Shown here piece by piece: positions 27,023 through 35,858 of a stretch of 50,165 bases of DNA. The notes under the pieces were generated by a model. The model saw only the letters and a list, made by a program, of their open reading frames with translations, did not search any database and had not been told where the DNA came from. The first letter of the stretch is position 1; every line of letters begins with the position of its first letter. A program made the position numbers and the translations under genes. Origin of the DNA: Acholeplasmatales bacterium (lineage in GTDB: Bacteria > Bacillota_I > Bacilli_A > Acholeplasmatales > Anaeroplasmataceae); the NCBI GenBank assembly GCA_016288855.1, contig JAEELJ010000044.1, positions 1 to 50,165 of the forward strand. Direction: 5' to 3'.

Positions 27023-27115
27023 ACACAATCTTTTATTTTTAAAGAAAAATCAAACATGTATTCTATATTATAATATTTCTATTATTTTTTTTAATGAAAG
27101 AAGACGGAAAACGCT

Positions 27116-27153
27116 TTGGAATTACAATTTTTTTATATATAATGTATATATAA
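27116..27153 (+). promoter_or_regulatory. Promoter of the WYL gene with a perfect inverted repeat at the -10 box
   Basis: TTGGAA (27116-27121), 16 bases, TATAAT (27138-27143). TTATATATA-ATG-TATATATAA (27133-27153) is a perfect 9-3-9 inverted repeat covering the -10 box. It is low-complexity AT sequence, so it could be chance, but an autoregulatory operator is plausible. Confidence 0.5.
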
Positions 27154-27203
27154 AAGATTATTTATGTATTATATCTTAACTTTTTTATAAAGGGGTGAAT
27201 TAC

Positions 27204-28253
27204 ATGGCTTTTTATATTAATAAAGATGATTTAGAGAACAAATGTTATAAAATTAAAGGCACTATTCCTAAAAAAACACTAGAAATTTTACAGGAGGATG
27301 GCTTCCAATTTGACGAAAATAGATTCCAAACATACTGCACAAGAATATTTTTAAAATATTATGAGCAAGCATTAGCTTCTATTTCTATAAGAGTTAATGA
27401 AAAGCGCAATATTTTATTGAAAAATGCCAAAAATTTAGGTTTATCATCAAATGATATAAAAGTATTCATTGATGAATTATTAAGCCAATATAAGGCCGAT
27501 TTAGAAAAAAGAAAAGAATATGATAGCACTGAAATCCTAGTTACTAAACAGATGGACATTAGAGGAAATATATTAGATATAATTACATCAATAGACTCAC
27601 TTGGCTATGATTCATTAGAAAATCCCAATCCAACCCCTACAAAATACTTTTTTGCAGTAATTAATGAATATGCAAACCTACCTTTAGTAAAAAGAGAACA
27701 AATATTTTATAAGGATGAAATTAACGCATTTAGAAATGCGATAAGAGATGAAAGATGGTGTAAGTTTAAGCTTAAAGGCCATAAATCATTTCTAACATTT
27801 AGTCCATATAAAATATCTTTAGGTACAAATAATCAATATACATATATCATAGGTAACCTAGATAATGATAAAAAGATATCATATAGAATATCTTCTATTG
27901 ATTATCTTACATTCTCTATTTTAGAAAGTAAATGTAAAAGAACTAAGGCTGAAAAGGAAGCATTTGATAAGGAAATTAAAACAAAGTCTATTGAATTCAT
28001 TTCTTCTGACATCATTGAAGCTAAGGTTAAGCTTGATAATAATGGTATGAAGATATTTAAAAAAATATCTACCAATAGACCTAATTTTAAAAAGGATAAA
28101 TTCCCTAATAATGTTGTTACATTTGAAGCATCACTTACTCAAATACAATTCTATTTAAAATATTTAGGTGATACATATCAAATATTAGAACCAAAAGAAT
28201 TAAAGGATAGTATTAAAGAAATGGCTAACAATATTATTAAAAATAATAGTTAA
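27204..28253 (+). CDS. WYL-domain regulator with RHH-like N-terminus and WCX C-terminus
   Basis: A 349-residue protein. Residues of about 14-55 (CYKIKGTIPKKTLEILQED then a long helix) look like a ribbon-helix-helix DNA-binding fold rather than the winged helix usual in WYL proteins. A helical linker follows to about 150. INAFRNAIRDERWCKFKLKGHKSFLTFSPYKISLGTNNQYTYIIGNLDN fits the WYL domain, and the end (KVKLDNNGMKIFKKI, then QFYLKYLGDTYQILEPKELKDSIKEMANNI) matches the WCX extension with its LEPxELxxxI signature. The RHH-WYL-WCX order recalls the WYL1 accessory proteins of Cas13d loci; no cas genes are present here. It probably binds a nucleic acid or nucleotide ligand and regulates itself and the divergent helicase. 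GGGGTG precedes the ATG at 27204. Its stop overlaps the sigma factor gene's end by 4 bases. Confidence 0.75.
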   Translation: MAFYINKDDLENKCYKIKGTIPKKTLEILQEDGFQFDENRFQTYCTRIFLKYYEQALASISIRVNEKRNILLKNAKNLGLSSNDIKVFIDELLSQYKADLEKRKEYDSTEILVTKQMDIRGNILDIITSIDSLGYDSLENPNPTPTKYFFAVINEYANLPLVKREQIFYKDEINAFRNAIRDERWCKFKLKGHKSFLTFSPYKISLGTNNQYTYIIGNLDNDKKISYRISSIDYLTFSILESKCKRTKAEKEAFDKEIKTKSIEFISSDIIEAKVKLDNNGMKIFKKISTNRPNFKKDKFPNNVVTFEASLTQIQFYLKYLGDTYQILEPKELKDSIKEMANNIIKNNS

Positions 28254-29065
28254 AAGCTAATACTTTTTCTTAATTGTAATATACTCTCATTAATTATTTG
28301 ACGAGTACGCTCTCTACTCTTACCAATTCTTTTCGCAATAGATTCAAAAGTCCATTCTTTACCATCTATTAAACCAAATCTTAATGATAAAGCTTCCTGT
28401 TCATATAAAGGGAGCTTTTTTATTGATTCAAATAAAATTTTATTTCTTTCCTTTTCTTCTTTTATCTCAGAAGGTGATTTGATATTTGAAGGAATTATAT
28501 CTAAAATAAGTCTTCCATCATCAAGCTTACTATCAAGTAGGCGATATTTATATTTATAGCTTTCAAGAGCTTTAATTCGATCATGATCAAATCCTGTTTT
28601 TAAAACTAATTCATCATCTGATGGGTTAATGCCATTAATATTCTTATATTCCATTTTTGCATTATTTAGCTTTTTAATATTTTCATTTTGGTTATATGGT
28701 ATTCTTATTGCTCCATCCTCAGAAACAAGCTTTCTTATGGACTGTGAAATCCATAAAACAGCTGTTGTAGATAATCTACAGCCTTTACTTAAATCAAATT
28801 CATCAATAGCTTTAATAAGTCCCATATTACCTTCTTGTATTAAATCAAAGTAATCAATACCACTTCTCATATATTTATTTGCACAATCAATTACTAATCT
28901 TTGATTACATAATATTAATCTTTCTCTTGCCTTATCTTTTGCAAATGCTTTAGATTCATTATTTAAAGAATCCTCAATTATTTTAAATAAGCTTGTCTCC
29001 TCATCCTTAGTTAATAAATCATATTTACTTACTTCATTATAATAGCTATCTTTTAAAGAAATCAT
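28250..29065 (-). CDS. Compact sigma-70 family RNA polymerase sigma factor
   Basis: A 271-residue sigma factor. DYFDLIQEGNMGLIKAIDEFDLSKGCRLSTTAVLWISQSIRKLV is region 2.1-2.4 (core binding and -10 recognition), followed by a region 3-like stretch and region 4 (LPLYEQEALSLRFGLIDGKEWTFESIAKRIGKSRERTRQI), which contacts the -35 box. Region 1.1 is missing and the protein is much shorter than RpoD, so it is an alternative factor of the group 2/3 kind, though its regions 2 and 4 are close to RpoD. In region 2 the usual FSTYA-W is changed to LSTTAVLW. The target promoters are unknown. A 9-base inverted repeat lies directly before its ribosome site. Confidence 0.9.
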   Translation of the reverse strand: MISLKDSYYNEVSKYDLLTKDEETSLFKIIEDSLNNESKAFAKDKARERLILCNQRLVIDCANKYMRSGIDYFDLIQEGNMGLIKAIDEFDLSKGCRLSTTAVLWISQSIRKLVSEDGAIRIPYNQNENIKKLNNAKMEYKNINGINPSDDELVLKTGFDHDRIKALESYKYKYRLLDSKLDDGRLILDIIPSNIKSPSEIKEEKERNKILFESIKKLPLYEQEALSLRFGLIDGKEWTFESIAKRIGKSRERTRQIINESILQLRKSISF

Positions 29066-29076
29066 AGTATCACCTC

Positions 29077-29103
29077 TTAAATCATTTATATTTTATGATT
29101 TAA
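29077..29103 (-). promoter_or_regulatory. Perfect inverted repeat abutting the sigma factor's ribosome site
   Basis: TTAAATCAT, nine bases, ATGATTTAA: a 9-9-9 inverted repeat whose proximal arm joins the AAGAGGTGA ribosome site with two bases shared. There is no T-run, so it is not a terminator. It may be an operator or an mRNA hairpin influencing translation of the sigma factor. Confidence 0.5.
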
Positions 29104-29175
29104 TATGAACTATTAATACGATATTAAACTTGCAGTAAAAGGTTCGTAAAATAAGCTATTTTTTGAATATTTAAT

Positions 29176-29233
29176 AAAAAAATGGTTCGTCTATCATGAA
29201 CCAGCCATAAAAAAAACCACCTAGAAGGTGGTT
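29176..29233 (-). terminator. Two tandem terminators after the membrane protein gene
   Basis: The first hairpin is AACCACCT-AGA-AGGTGGTT (29215-29233) followed on the minus strand by a T-run. The second is TGGTTC-(9 bases)-GAACCA (29183-29203) followed by TTTTTTTATT. The pair gives strong insulation between the membrane protein gene and the sigma factor gene. Confidence 0.82.
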
Positions 29234-29246
29234 TTATTTATTAATA

Positions 29247-30443
29247 TTATTCTTCATTTGTAGGTTGTTGAGCATTTGGATCAACATATGTGTTATCTTC
29301 TTCAACAACACCATTTTCATTTAACTTATCGTTCTTTGTGTTCTTAGCGAATACAACGATAGTTACGATGCTCCAAGCTAATGCACCAACTAAACCGATT
29401 AAGAACATATAGCCAGGTACAACTGATGCAGAACCTGCAGTTAATTGCATAATGAATACAACAAATAATGAAATTGCTGATACAGTTGTCATTACCTTAC
29501 CAAATAACTTCTTTTCTCTTGACTTCATTGCTGATGTTGCACCAATTAATGATACAACTAATGTAACAGCTAATACTAACATAGTTAATAGAGCCATTGC
29601 TAATCCGCCAACTTCAACATACTTAATTGAATATTTAGCACTTAAGCTACCGAATAATAATACTCCGAAAATACCACTAGCTAATGCGAATAATGCAGAA
29701 ATAACATTTGCTGCAATAACTTCAGTTCTCTTATTCATTAAGAATAATGAAACTAATAATGTAACTGCACCAGAAACAACTGATACGAATAAGAATAAGA
29801 ATGCATTTGTCTTACCACTGTTATCACCAGAGAATAATGCAGCTGCACCTGTAACAGTTTGATATCTAACTAATTCATCACGTCCAGCATACTTTTGAAC
29901 TAATGAATCAGAAGGAATTTCATACTTAGAAGAAACTGACTTAACACCTAAATAGAACTTGTCGCCCTTTTGAATGCCGCCAATTAATTCATAATCCTTA
30001 TCATTTAATTGGAATTGATAAGTTAAGAAAACAGAATCATTTTCATCATAAGCTGATGCAACAACATTATAAACCTTTGTTGTAACAGTTTCTTGAGTTG
30101 TTGTCTTTACTGTAGTTTCTGTTGAAACTTCTGTACCATCAATTGTTGTCTTAGTTTCTTTAACTTCTTGATAAACAACATCAACAGTTTCTGAATCATT
30201 AACCATTTCAACGCTATCAATAATTACATATTCATTTCCTAGACCAATTAATTCATAGTCTACTTTGTCTGCCTCACTTGCGTACGCATTGTATAAAGTT
30301 TGAGGTTCAATATAACTATCACCACTCTTAACTGTTAATACAATGTGCTGTGTATTATAGTATAGAGGAGTAACAAGCATTAATACTGCTGCTACTACTA
30401 GCAAAATTAAATTCAGTAATCGAAATCCTTTAGCTAAACCCAT
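29247..30443 (-). CDS. Membrane protein of unknown function with large extracellular domain
   Basis: A 398-residue protein. One N-terminal helix (LLNLILLVVAAVLMLVTPLYY) is followed by about 180 residues outside the membrane, beta-rich with a Thr/Glu/Val-rich stretch (ETKTTIDGTEVSTETTVKTTTQE). Four more helices come between about 210 and 365 (for example AFLFLFVSVVSGAVTLLVSLFL and GLAMALLTMLVLAVTLVVSLIGA), and the tail is acidic, Asn/Gln-rich and cytoplasmic. I do not recognise the family. The start at 30443 follows ACAGGAGGAAG; an upstream in-frame ATG has no such site. A consensus promoter (TTGACA-18-TATAAT) and two terminators suggest an abundantly expressed single gene. A cell-surface structural or transport-accessory role is only a guess. 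Confidence 0.7.
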   Translation of the reverse strand: MGLAKGFRLLNLILLVVAAVLMLVTPLYYNTQHIVLTVKSGDSYIEPQTLYNAYASEADKVDYELIGLGNEYVIIDSVEMVNDSETVDVVYQEVKETKTTIDGTEVSTETTVKTTTQETVTTKVYNVVASAYDENDSVFLTYQFQLNDKDYELIGGIQKGDKFYLGVKSVSSKYEIPSDSLVQKYAGRDELVRYQTVTGAAALFSGDNSGKTNAFLFLFVSVVSGAVTLLVSLFLMNKRTEVIAANVISALFALASGIFGVLLFGSLSAKYSIKYVEVGGLAMALLTMLVLAVTLVVSLIGATSAMKSREKKLFGKVMTTVSAISLFVVFIMQLTAGSASVVPGYMFLIGLVGALAWSIVTIVVFAKNTKNDKLNENGVVEEDNTYVDPNAQQPTNEE

Positions 30444-30536
30444 AAAATACTTCCTCCTGTAACCTAAGCATTTCTTAGAAATATTAAAATTATGTTTCGA
30501 TAGTAGTCCCATAAAAACACAATTTATCTAGTAAGA

Positions 30537-30566
30537 ATTATACAACAATGTTAACAATAATGTCAA
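30537..30566 (-). promoter_or_regulatory. Consensus promoter of the membrane protein gene
   Basis: TTGACA (30566-30561), 18 bases, TATAAT (30542-30537) on the minus strand: both boxes are perfect. The spacer contains the palindrome TGTTAACA. The leader of about 85 bases contains a small CTAAG/CTTAG hairpin. Confidence 0.85.
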
Positions 30567-30653
30567 TACGAAAAATGGGTATTACAGCTTAAAATGTATA
30601 TCGCTTACATATTTTTTGAAATCGTTTTACATTTTTCATAAAAACATTACCAT

Positions 30654-33167
30654 CTATCCTAATAATTTACGGTATTTTATTTTATAAAATAATCCTACTA
30701 ATTTATTGCTTCTTTTTATTAGCAATTCAATTATATAAGAATAATATCTATTTTTATATTCCTCTTTAATATCATAATATGATATTGCATTTATAAATTC
30801 TTTTAAATTTTTATTCTTATATTCACTAATAGAACTATTAAAAATAGCTCTATAATTATTATTTGAATATAGTGAAACATAAGAGAATATAAATAATGAT
30901 TTTATATTATCCTTATTAGATAAATAACTTATCATATAGTCTTTAACTACATCGTTTTTGATGATTGAATTATATATATTATGATGGATAATAACTATAT
31001 CATTAAAATTAGTATTATCAATAATATATAGATTAAATGAATCAAATAAATATTTGATATAAGCCTCACTAAAATAATCCTTATATCTATCATCAATAAT
31101 AAACTTTTTATCTAAATATACCTTAAAAAAATCTTCTCTATAGATTTTATCATCTATTGTTCTTTTTAATTTTAAGCCTAAAGTAACTAAATTAAATATT
31201 ACTAATGCATTCTCTTCATCCTTCTTTAGGTCATTTGCAATAGAGACTAATTCCTTATAATATAGGGAATCATTAATAAATAATTCATAAGGATATTTAT
31301 ATATTTCCTGGCTTATTCTTCTAATACAATCCTTATTAGATTTAAAAGATATATTTTTATCCTTAAAATATCTTTGATAGCATGATATTAAAGCCTTAAC
31401 CTTATTACTATCATCCTTAATATTATCTATATATTGGAATAATTTATCCTTAAACACATAATCATCATCATTTAATGGATTTGAATAATAGATATTATAA
31501 ACCTCATCTAAAAATGTTAGGCTAACATTTTCTTCCATAGAATATTTCTTAGAATCTGTATTAGATAAGAAGCCATTAAATCTTTTATCACTCTCAATTA
31601 ATTTCCTTAATTCAGTATAATATTTTTTATTTTTTTCCTCATGTATTGCATAGCATTTAAATAATTCATTTTGACTTATAACCATTCTTAATGCCTTAAA
31701 TAGAACCTCAATAGAATCCTTAGGATCCATCTCTTCTAATATATCAAAGCTAAAATCTATACCTATTTTATCAAATGTTCTATGCTCCTTTGATACCATA
31801 TCATTTAATACTTTGTATATAATTCTTTTTTTAGCATATGAATTATAAGAATCAATTAAATCTAAAAACTTTTTTAAATTAACCTTATCACATTCTATTA
31901 TTAAATCAGTTAATATATATTCTAAATCACTATTAGGCACTAATGATATATTATTATATTTATTGTCCTCTAATATAGTCGCAGAAAGTAGGTACCCAAG
32001 TGACATTGGGAACTTATAATCTAATACTTTATTAGAAAACATATTATGTCTTTTTAAATAAAAATTATATTCTATTATATCAAATGGAATAGTCTCTTTA
32101 ATCTTAGTATAGGTAGTTAAAACCTCACCTGTAATATCTATTTGGAATTTAGATAGATTATGGAAATATGCTTCTATAATATAATCATGTGATATAGGAT
32201 TATACTTATATACATACCTAAATATTTCTAATATATCTAAATCTATATTATATTTTTTCATTGTAACATATAACATTTTTGCAATAGTTATATTATCTAC
32301 ATCACATTTAGAATCAATTATTGCATAAGACATATCCTTAGATGAGGATATTTTAGATAATTCTAAATTCTTAAAATAATATAGATTTAATGCTCTATCA
32401 AGTGGAAGATGATAATTATAAGAAAGATTTGATACAAGCTCTCTAAATTCCATTGCTTCAGCAAGTGATATTCTTATCTTATCAGTTAATGTTTTAACAT
32501 AATTAGATATAAAAACATCAGGCATAATATTATTAACAAAGTCAATATATAATGTATCAGAATCTCTTTTTACATCGAAGCTTCCTTGATATATTATTTT
32601 AGAATAATTTCTTAATCCATCTATCTCACCACCATATGACATTGTTAAATCTTTAATATCATATAAGGGTATTATTGATGCAATCATATGAAACCAAAAT
32701 GGGATATTATCAAGCTTATCAGTAAATACTATTACTTTATCAGAATCCTTATAATCTAAGATTAATTGTAATAATGTATTAAACGGTATTACATATTCAT
32801 CCTTAAAATAATAATTTATAATATCATCATTTAAGAATGTATTAATCTCTTCATTTATAAAAATATCAGAACCAATTAAATAATATGGATTAATATTATA
32901 GATACTATTATCAATAATATTTACATAATATTCCATATTACCTTCTATTGATAATCCCTTAGGTAATACATTAATAATATAATAGCTATTACCTAATTTT
33001 ACATAAGACATTTTAAATATCTTTTTATCAAAAGATAAAAAATCCTTATCATTTAAAAGTAAAGATAGATATCCCTTAAGATTATCTCTTAAAGAAACAT
33101 CTATCTTGTCTCCTTTTATAATTATATCATCTTTAGTTTTATAAGAAGTAAGTGATATAACATCCAT
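30654..33167 (-). CDS. Unrecognised 837-residue protein
   Basis: A long Lys/Asn/Ile/Tyr-rich, apparently soluble protein with no signal peptide or clear membrane helix. I do not recognise the family. The first 250 residues look beta-rich and contain DNIPFWFHMIASIIPLYDIKDLTMSYGGE, which faintly recalls the middle part of GTPase-associated (GAP1-type) proteins. From about 250 the protein is mostly helical, with repeated aromatic and charged residues, perhaps a solenoid. Its start codon shares one base (TAATG) with the stop of the esterase gene, so its translation is coupled to the GT2-esterase pair. The segment 30444-30653 downstream carries no obvious terminator before the next gene's promoter. 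Its function may therefore relate to cell-surface glycan modification, but that rests on context only. Confidence 0.6.
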   Translation of the reverse strand: MDVISLTSYKTKDDIIIKGDKIDVSLRDNLKGYLSLLLNDKDFLSFDKKIFKMSYVKLGNSYYIINVLPKGLSIEGNMEYYVNIIDNSIYNINPYYLIGSDIFINEEINTFLNDDIINYYFKDEYVIPFNTLLQLILDYKDSDKVIVFTDKLDNIPFWFHMIASIIPLYDIKDLTMSYGGEIDGLRNYSKIIYQGSFDVKRDSDTLYIDFVNNIMPDVFISNYVKTLTDKIRISLAEAMEFRELVSNLSYNYHLPLDRALNLYYFKNLELSKISSSKDMSYAIIDSKCDVDNITIAKMLYVTMKKYNIDLDILEIFRYVYKYNPISHDYIIEAYFHNLSKFQIDITGEVLTTYTKIKETIPFDIIEYNFYLKRHNMFSNKVLDYKFPMSLGYLLSATILEDNKYNNISLVPNSDLEYILTDLIIECDKVNLKKFLDLIDSYNSYAKKRIIYKVLNDMVSKEHRTFDKIGIDFSFDILEEMDPKDSIEVLFKALRMVISQNELFKCYAIHEEKNKKYYTELRKLIESDKRFNGFLSNTDSKKYSMEENVSLTFLDEVYNIYYSNPLNDDDYVFKDKLFQYIDNIKDDSNKVKALISCYQRYFKDKNISFKSNKDCIRRISQEIYKYPYELFINDSLYYKELVSIANDLKKDEENALVIFNLVTLGLKLKRTIDDKIYREDFFKVYLDKKFIIDDRYKDYFSEAYIKYLFDSFNLYIIDNTNFNDIVIIHHNIYNSIIKNDVVKDYMISYLSNKDNIKSLFIFSYVSLYSNNNYRAIFNSSISEYKNKNLKEFINAISYYDIKEEYKNRYYSYIIELLIKRSNKLVGLFYKIKYRKLLG

Positions 33168-34639
33168 TATGCTTGAATTGCATCTCCTAACATTTCAAAT
33201 TCATAATTTGTAACCTTAATTAAAACTCCTCTTACAGCAAAGAATCCACAATATAAGAAATCCTTATCAATTGATGTTAAATCAAAATCAACAAAGTTTT
33301 CATTGTATTCCTTACCATCAACTACAGTTTTAATATTTACTGTTTGACCTAATCTTTCAATTTCACAATGTAATTTTATATTTTTATTTGGATAACCTAT
33401 AAATGAATCATTTGTGAATTTAATTAATGTTGATGAAGGTCTATAAAAGTTTATATGAGTAACATCAGATGCAGTACATAAGCCAGATGCAATATATGGT
33501 GTTGCAATAGTAACATCATTTTCCTTTTGGTTTATATAACATGAATCTCTTAATATTAAGCCAAATGCTTGCTGTGATGCAGGCTCAATATATAAAACAT
33601 CTATATCACCTTTCATTTTGAAATTCTTTTTAACATCAATTTTCTTGAAAACAAAAGACATTACATCCTTTGATGAATTAATTTTACCATATAATGTTTT
33701 ATTACCAATGATAAATGAATTATCCTTATCTAGGTATGCATTATAGCTTGAATCTTCCTTTAAAGGTGATATTTCACATTCACCGAATGCTGTACCATAA
33801 TATCCGTTACCACATTTTAAATGAAGTGGTGGATTATAATTATTTAAATCCGGAGCCTCATATTCTCTTAATTTAAATAATGGATTCATTTTAATTTCAG
33901 ATATATTTGGTTCCTTAATATCTTCTTTTAAATATTCTTCTAATACTGAACCTGAATCCTTAACTAATGATGCAATAATATATGCAACCTGTCTTGCGCC
34001 AAGACAAGAAAGGTGAGTTAAATCAACTGCCTTTTCATCAGGTATGATGATACCATCCATAGTTTTAACTCCATTTGTAATTGCATGATAATGCATTATC
34101 TCATTAAAAGATAGCTTCTTAACAAATTCTAATGTTTCACTTGTTAAATCCAAAACCTCTACACCTAATTCACGTCCTAAATTTATGACATATTCTTGGT
34201 AATTTCCATACAATGTATCATGTATAGCATTACCTTCATATTTATCCTTAGTTATTCTTACTATAGGTGTTGCAAGGATAGGTGTTGCACCTTTAGATCT
34301 TGCAAGCTTAATATAATATTCATTTAGATAATAACCAAATGAGCTAGAATTAGTATAAGGTAATCTCGCATCAGTAAATCTCATTGGGTCATCAAATTTT
34401 TCATCATTATGACCAAATCCAATTAATAATAAGTCTCCATCCTTAATACCATCAACAAGAGTCTTATAATTATCATCCTTTAAAAATGATTTAGATGAAC
34501 GACCAGATAATGCTAAATTAATAACCTCAAGATCAAAATATTCATTTAATTTAGTAGCATATCCATATCTTGGATAATAATAATTTGTATCATTAAATGA
34601 TGATAAGGTAGAATCTCCTACAACATATAACTTCTTCAT
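33167..34639 (-). CDS. SGNH/GDSL hydrolase, rhamnogalacturonan acetylesterase-like (CE12)
   Basis: A 490-residue protein. The N-terminal 240 residues hold the SGNH blocks: VVGDSTLSS (nucleophile Ser11), LALSGRSS, IGFGHNDEKFD, and DLTHLSCLGA with the Asp-x-x-His pair. GDST together with GHND and a DxTH pair is the CE12/rhamnogalacturonan acetylesterase pattern. Residues 260-490 form a beta-rich domain that resembles concanavalin-like or carbohydrate-associated folds (HLKCGNGYYGTAFGE, LYGKINSSKDVMSFVFKKI). There is no signal peptide, which is unusual for this family and suggests action on imported oligosaccharides or an intracellular glycan intermediate. It is coupled by TAATG overlaps to the GT2 gene before it and the unknown gene after it. 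Confidence 0.83.
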   Translation of the reverse strand: MKKLYVVGDSTLSSFNDTNYYYPRYGYATKLNEYFDLEVINLALSGRSSKSFLKDDNYKTLVDGIKDGDLLLIGFGHNDEKFDDPMRFTDARLPYTNSSSFGYYLNEYYIKLARSKGATPILATPIVRITKDKYEGNAIHDTLYGNYQEYVINLGRELGVEVLDLTSETLEFVKKLSFNEIMHYHAITNGVKTMDGIIIPDEKAVDLTHLSCLGARQVAYIIASLVKDSGSVLEEYLKEDIKEPNISEIKMNPLFKLREYEAPDLNNYNPPLHLKCGNGYYGTAFGECEISPLKEDSSYNAYLDKDNSFIIGNKTLYGKINSSKDVMSFVFKKIDVKKNFKMKGDIDVLYIEPASQQAFGLILRDSCYINQKENDVTIATPYIASGLCTASDVTHINFYRPSSTLIKFTNDSFIGYPNKNIKLHCEIERLGQTVNIKTVVDGKEYNENFVDFDLTSIDKDFLYCGFFAVRGVLIKVTNYEFEMLGDAIQA

Positions 34640-35742
34640 TAGATTTCTCCTTCATATAATTTTGATTTGTGACAAAAAATAATATTTAGTAAAGTAATAA
34701 TTACTGCAAGACAAATATCAGATAATAATTTCGCAATAGGGATATATGATTGATCATAATTAAACGCTCTAGAAAATACTTCAACAAATATAATATCTAA
34801 AACTATTATTATCATGAACCTAATAATATAATTTGCAAGTAAATCTTTTCTTTTTAAAATATATTTATTGCCATAGCATAAACCAAATCCATCTACTATT
34901 AATCCTGTAAGCATTGTAAATAATCCAGCAACAAGTGATACAAATACTAAATATATTCCATCAATGTTTAGATATGTGTAAAAGAAATATCTTAGTAATG
35001 CAAACAATACTGAATTAACAGCTAGGCATATTAATATTGGTAATACGTATTTTAATTGACAAGATGTTATTCTTAAGAAATCTCTTACAGGACGGAAATG
35101 TGTTCCTTTATTCTCATTTATATAAATCGTTTTAATTGCAATTTCTCTAATTGGAATTGAAGCACGAATAACCTCTGATAGCATATTCATTTCATATTCA
35201 TATCTATTACCTTTAATTGATAGCATGAAATTAATTAAATTTGATGAAAATGCACGAAGTCCTGTTTGTGTATCATAAATTCTTTCACTAAATATAAATC
35301 TAGTAATGTTTCTTGATACATCATTTCCGAATCTACTTTTCTTAGGGACATCACCTTCAAATTTTCTACTTCCAAGAATAAACATGCCTGGGTTCTTCAT
35401 ATAAAAATCATATACTCTTTTTATATCCTTTGGATGATGCTGTCCATCTGAATCAGCAGTTACAATTACATATTCTTTATTTAAAGTATAGATATATTTA
35501 AATGCTTCCTTTAAAGCATGTCCTTTCCCCTTGTTTTCTTCATATGAAATAAGATGAGTATTTTCTAGTGTTTTAACAACATTAAATACTTCCTTTGATT
35601 CTTCTTTAACTGAACCATCATTTACAACAACGATTAAAAAATTTGAAAATTCATAATTCAAATCATTAATTAAGCCTATTAATTTATCGTCTGGCTCATA
35701 TGCAGGTATTACAACCGCAAGCCCTAATTTTTTCTCATCCAT
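34639..35742 (-). CDS. GT2 glycosyltransferase fused to a GtrA membrane domain
   Basis: A 367-residue protein. Residues 8-225 are a family 2 transferase of the dolichol-phosphate-mannose synthase type: AVVIPAYEPDDKL, VVNDGS, NKGKGHALKEAF, TADSDGQHHP (the DxD) and DTQTGLRAF. Residues 230-365 contain four hydrophobic segments typical of GtrA (VLPILICLAVNSVLFALLRYF, then GLFTMLTGLIVDGFGLCYGNKYILKR). It likely transfers a sugar from a nucleotide donor to a polyprenyl phosphate and helps flip or present it for surface glycan synthesis. It is the first gene of a coupled three-gene operon with a good promoter 44 bases upstream. Confidence 0.9.
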   Translation of the reverse strand: MDEKKLGLAVVIPAYEPDDKLIGLINDLNYEFSNFLIVVVNDGSVKEESKEVFNVVKTLENTHLISYEENKGKGHALKEAFKYIYTLNKEYVIVTADSDGQHHPKDIKRVYDFYMKNPGMFILGSRKFEGDVPKKSRFGNDVSRNITRFIFSERIYDTQTGLRAFSSNLINFMLSIKGNRYEYEMNMLSEVIRASIPIREIAIKTIYINENKGTHFRPVRDFLRITSCQLKYVLPILICLAVNSVLFALLRYFFYTYLNIDGIYLVFVSLVAGLFTMLTGLIVDGFGLCYGNKYILKRKDLLANYIIRFMIIIVLDIIFVEVFSRAFNYDQSYIPIAKLLSDICLAVIITLLNIIFCHKSKLYEGEI

Positions 35743-35762
35743 ATATAAACACCTTTAGAGTA

Positions 35763-35791
35763 ATTATATCAAATTACTGTATTTATATCAA
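35763..35791 (-). promoter_or_regulatory. Promoter of the GT2-esterase operon
   Basis: TTGATA (35791-35786), 17 bases, TATAAT (35768-35763) on the minus strand, in the 116-base divergent gap. The opposite strand has only a weak promoter for the alpha/beta hydrolase gene. Confidence 0.75.
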
Positions 35792-35858
35792 ATATAAATA
35801 ACATTGAAAAATGTTTGTAAATTTGATAATATTATTATGATTTTTCAAGGAGATTAAT

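Noticed and set aside
30654-33167. GAP1-type GTPase-associated protein
   Set aside because: Only one short segment looks similar, the N-terminal signature is not evident and no partner GTPase gene is near; left as unknown.
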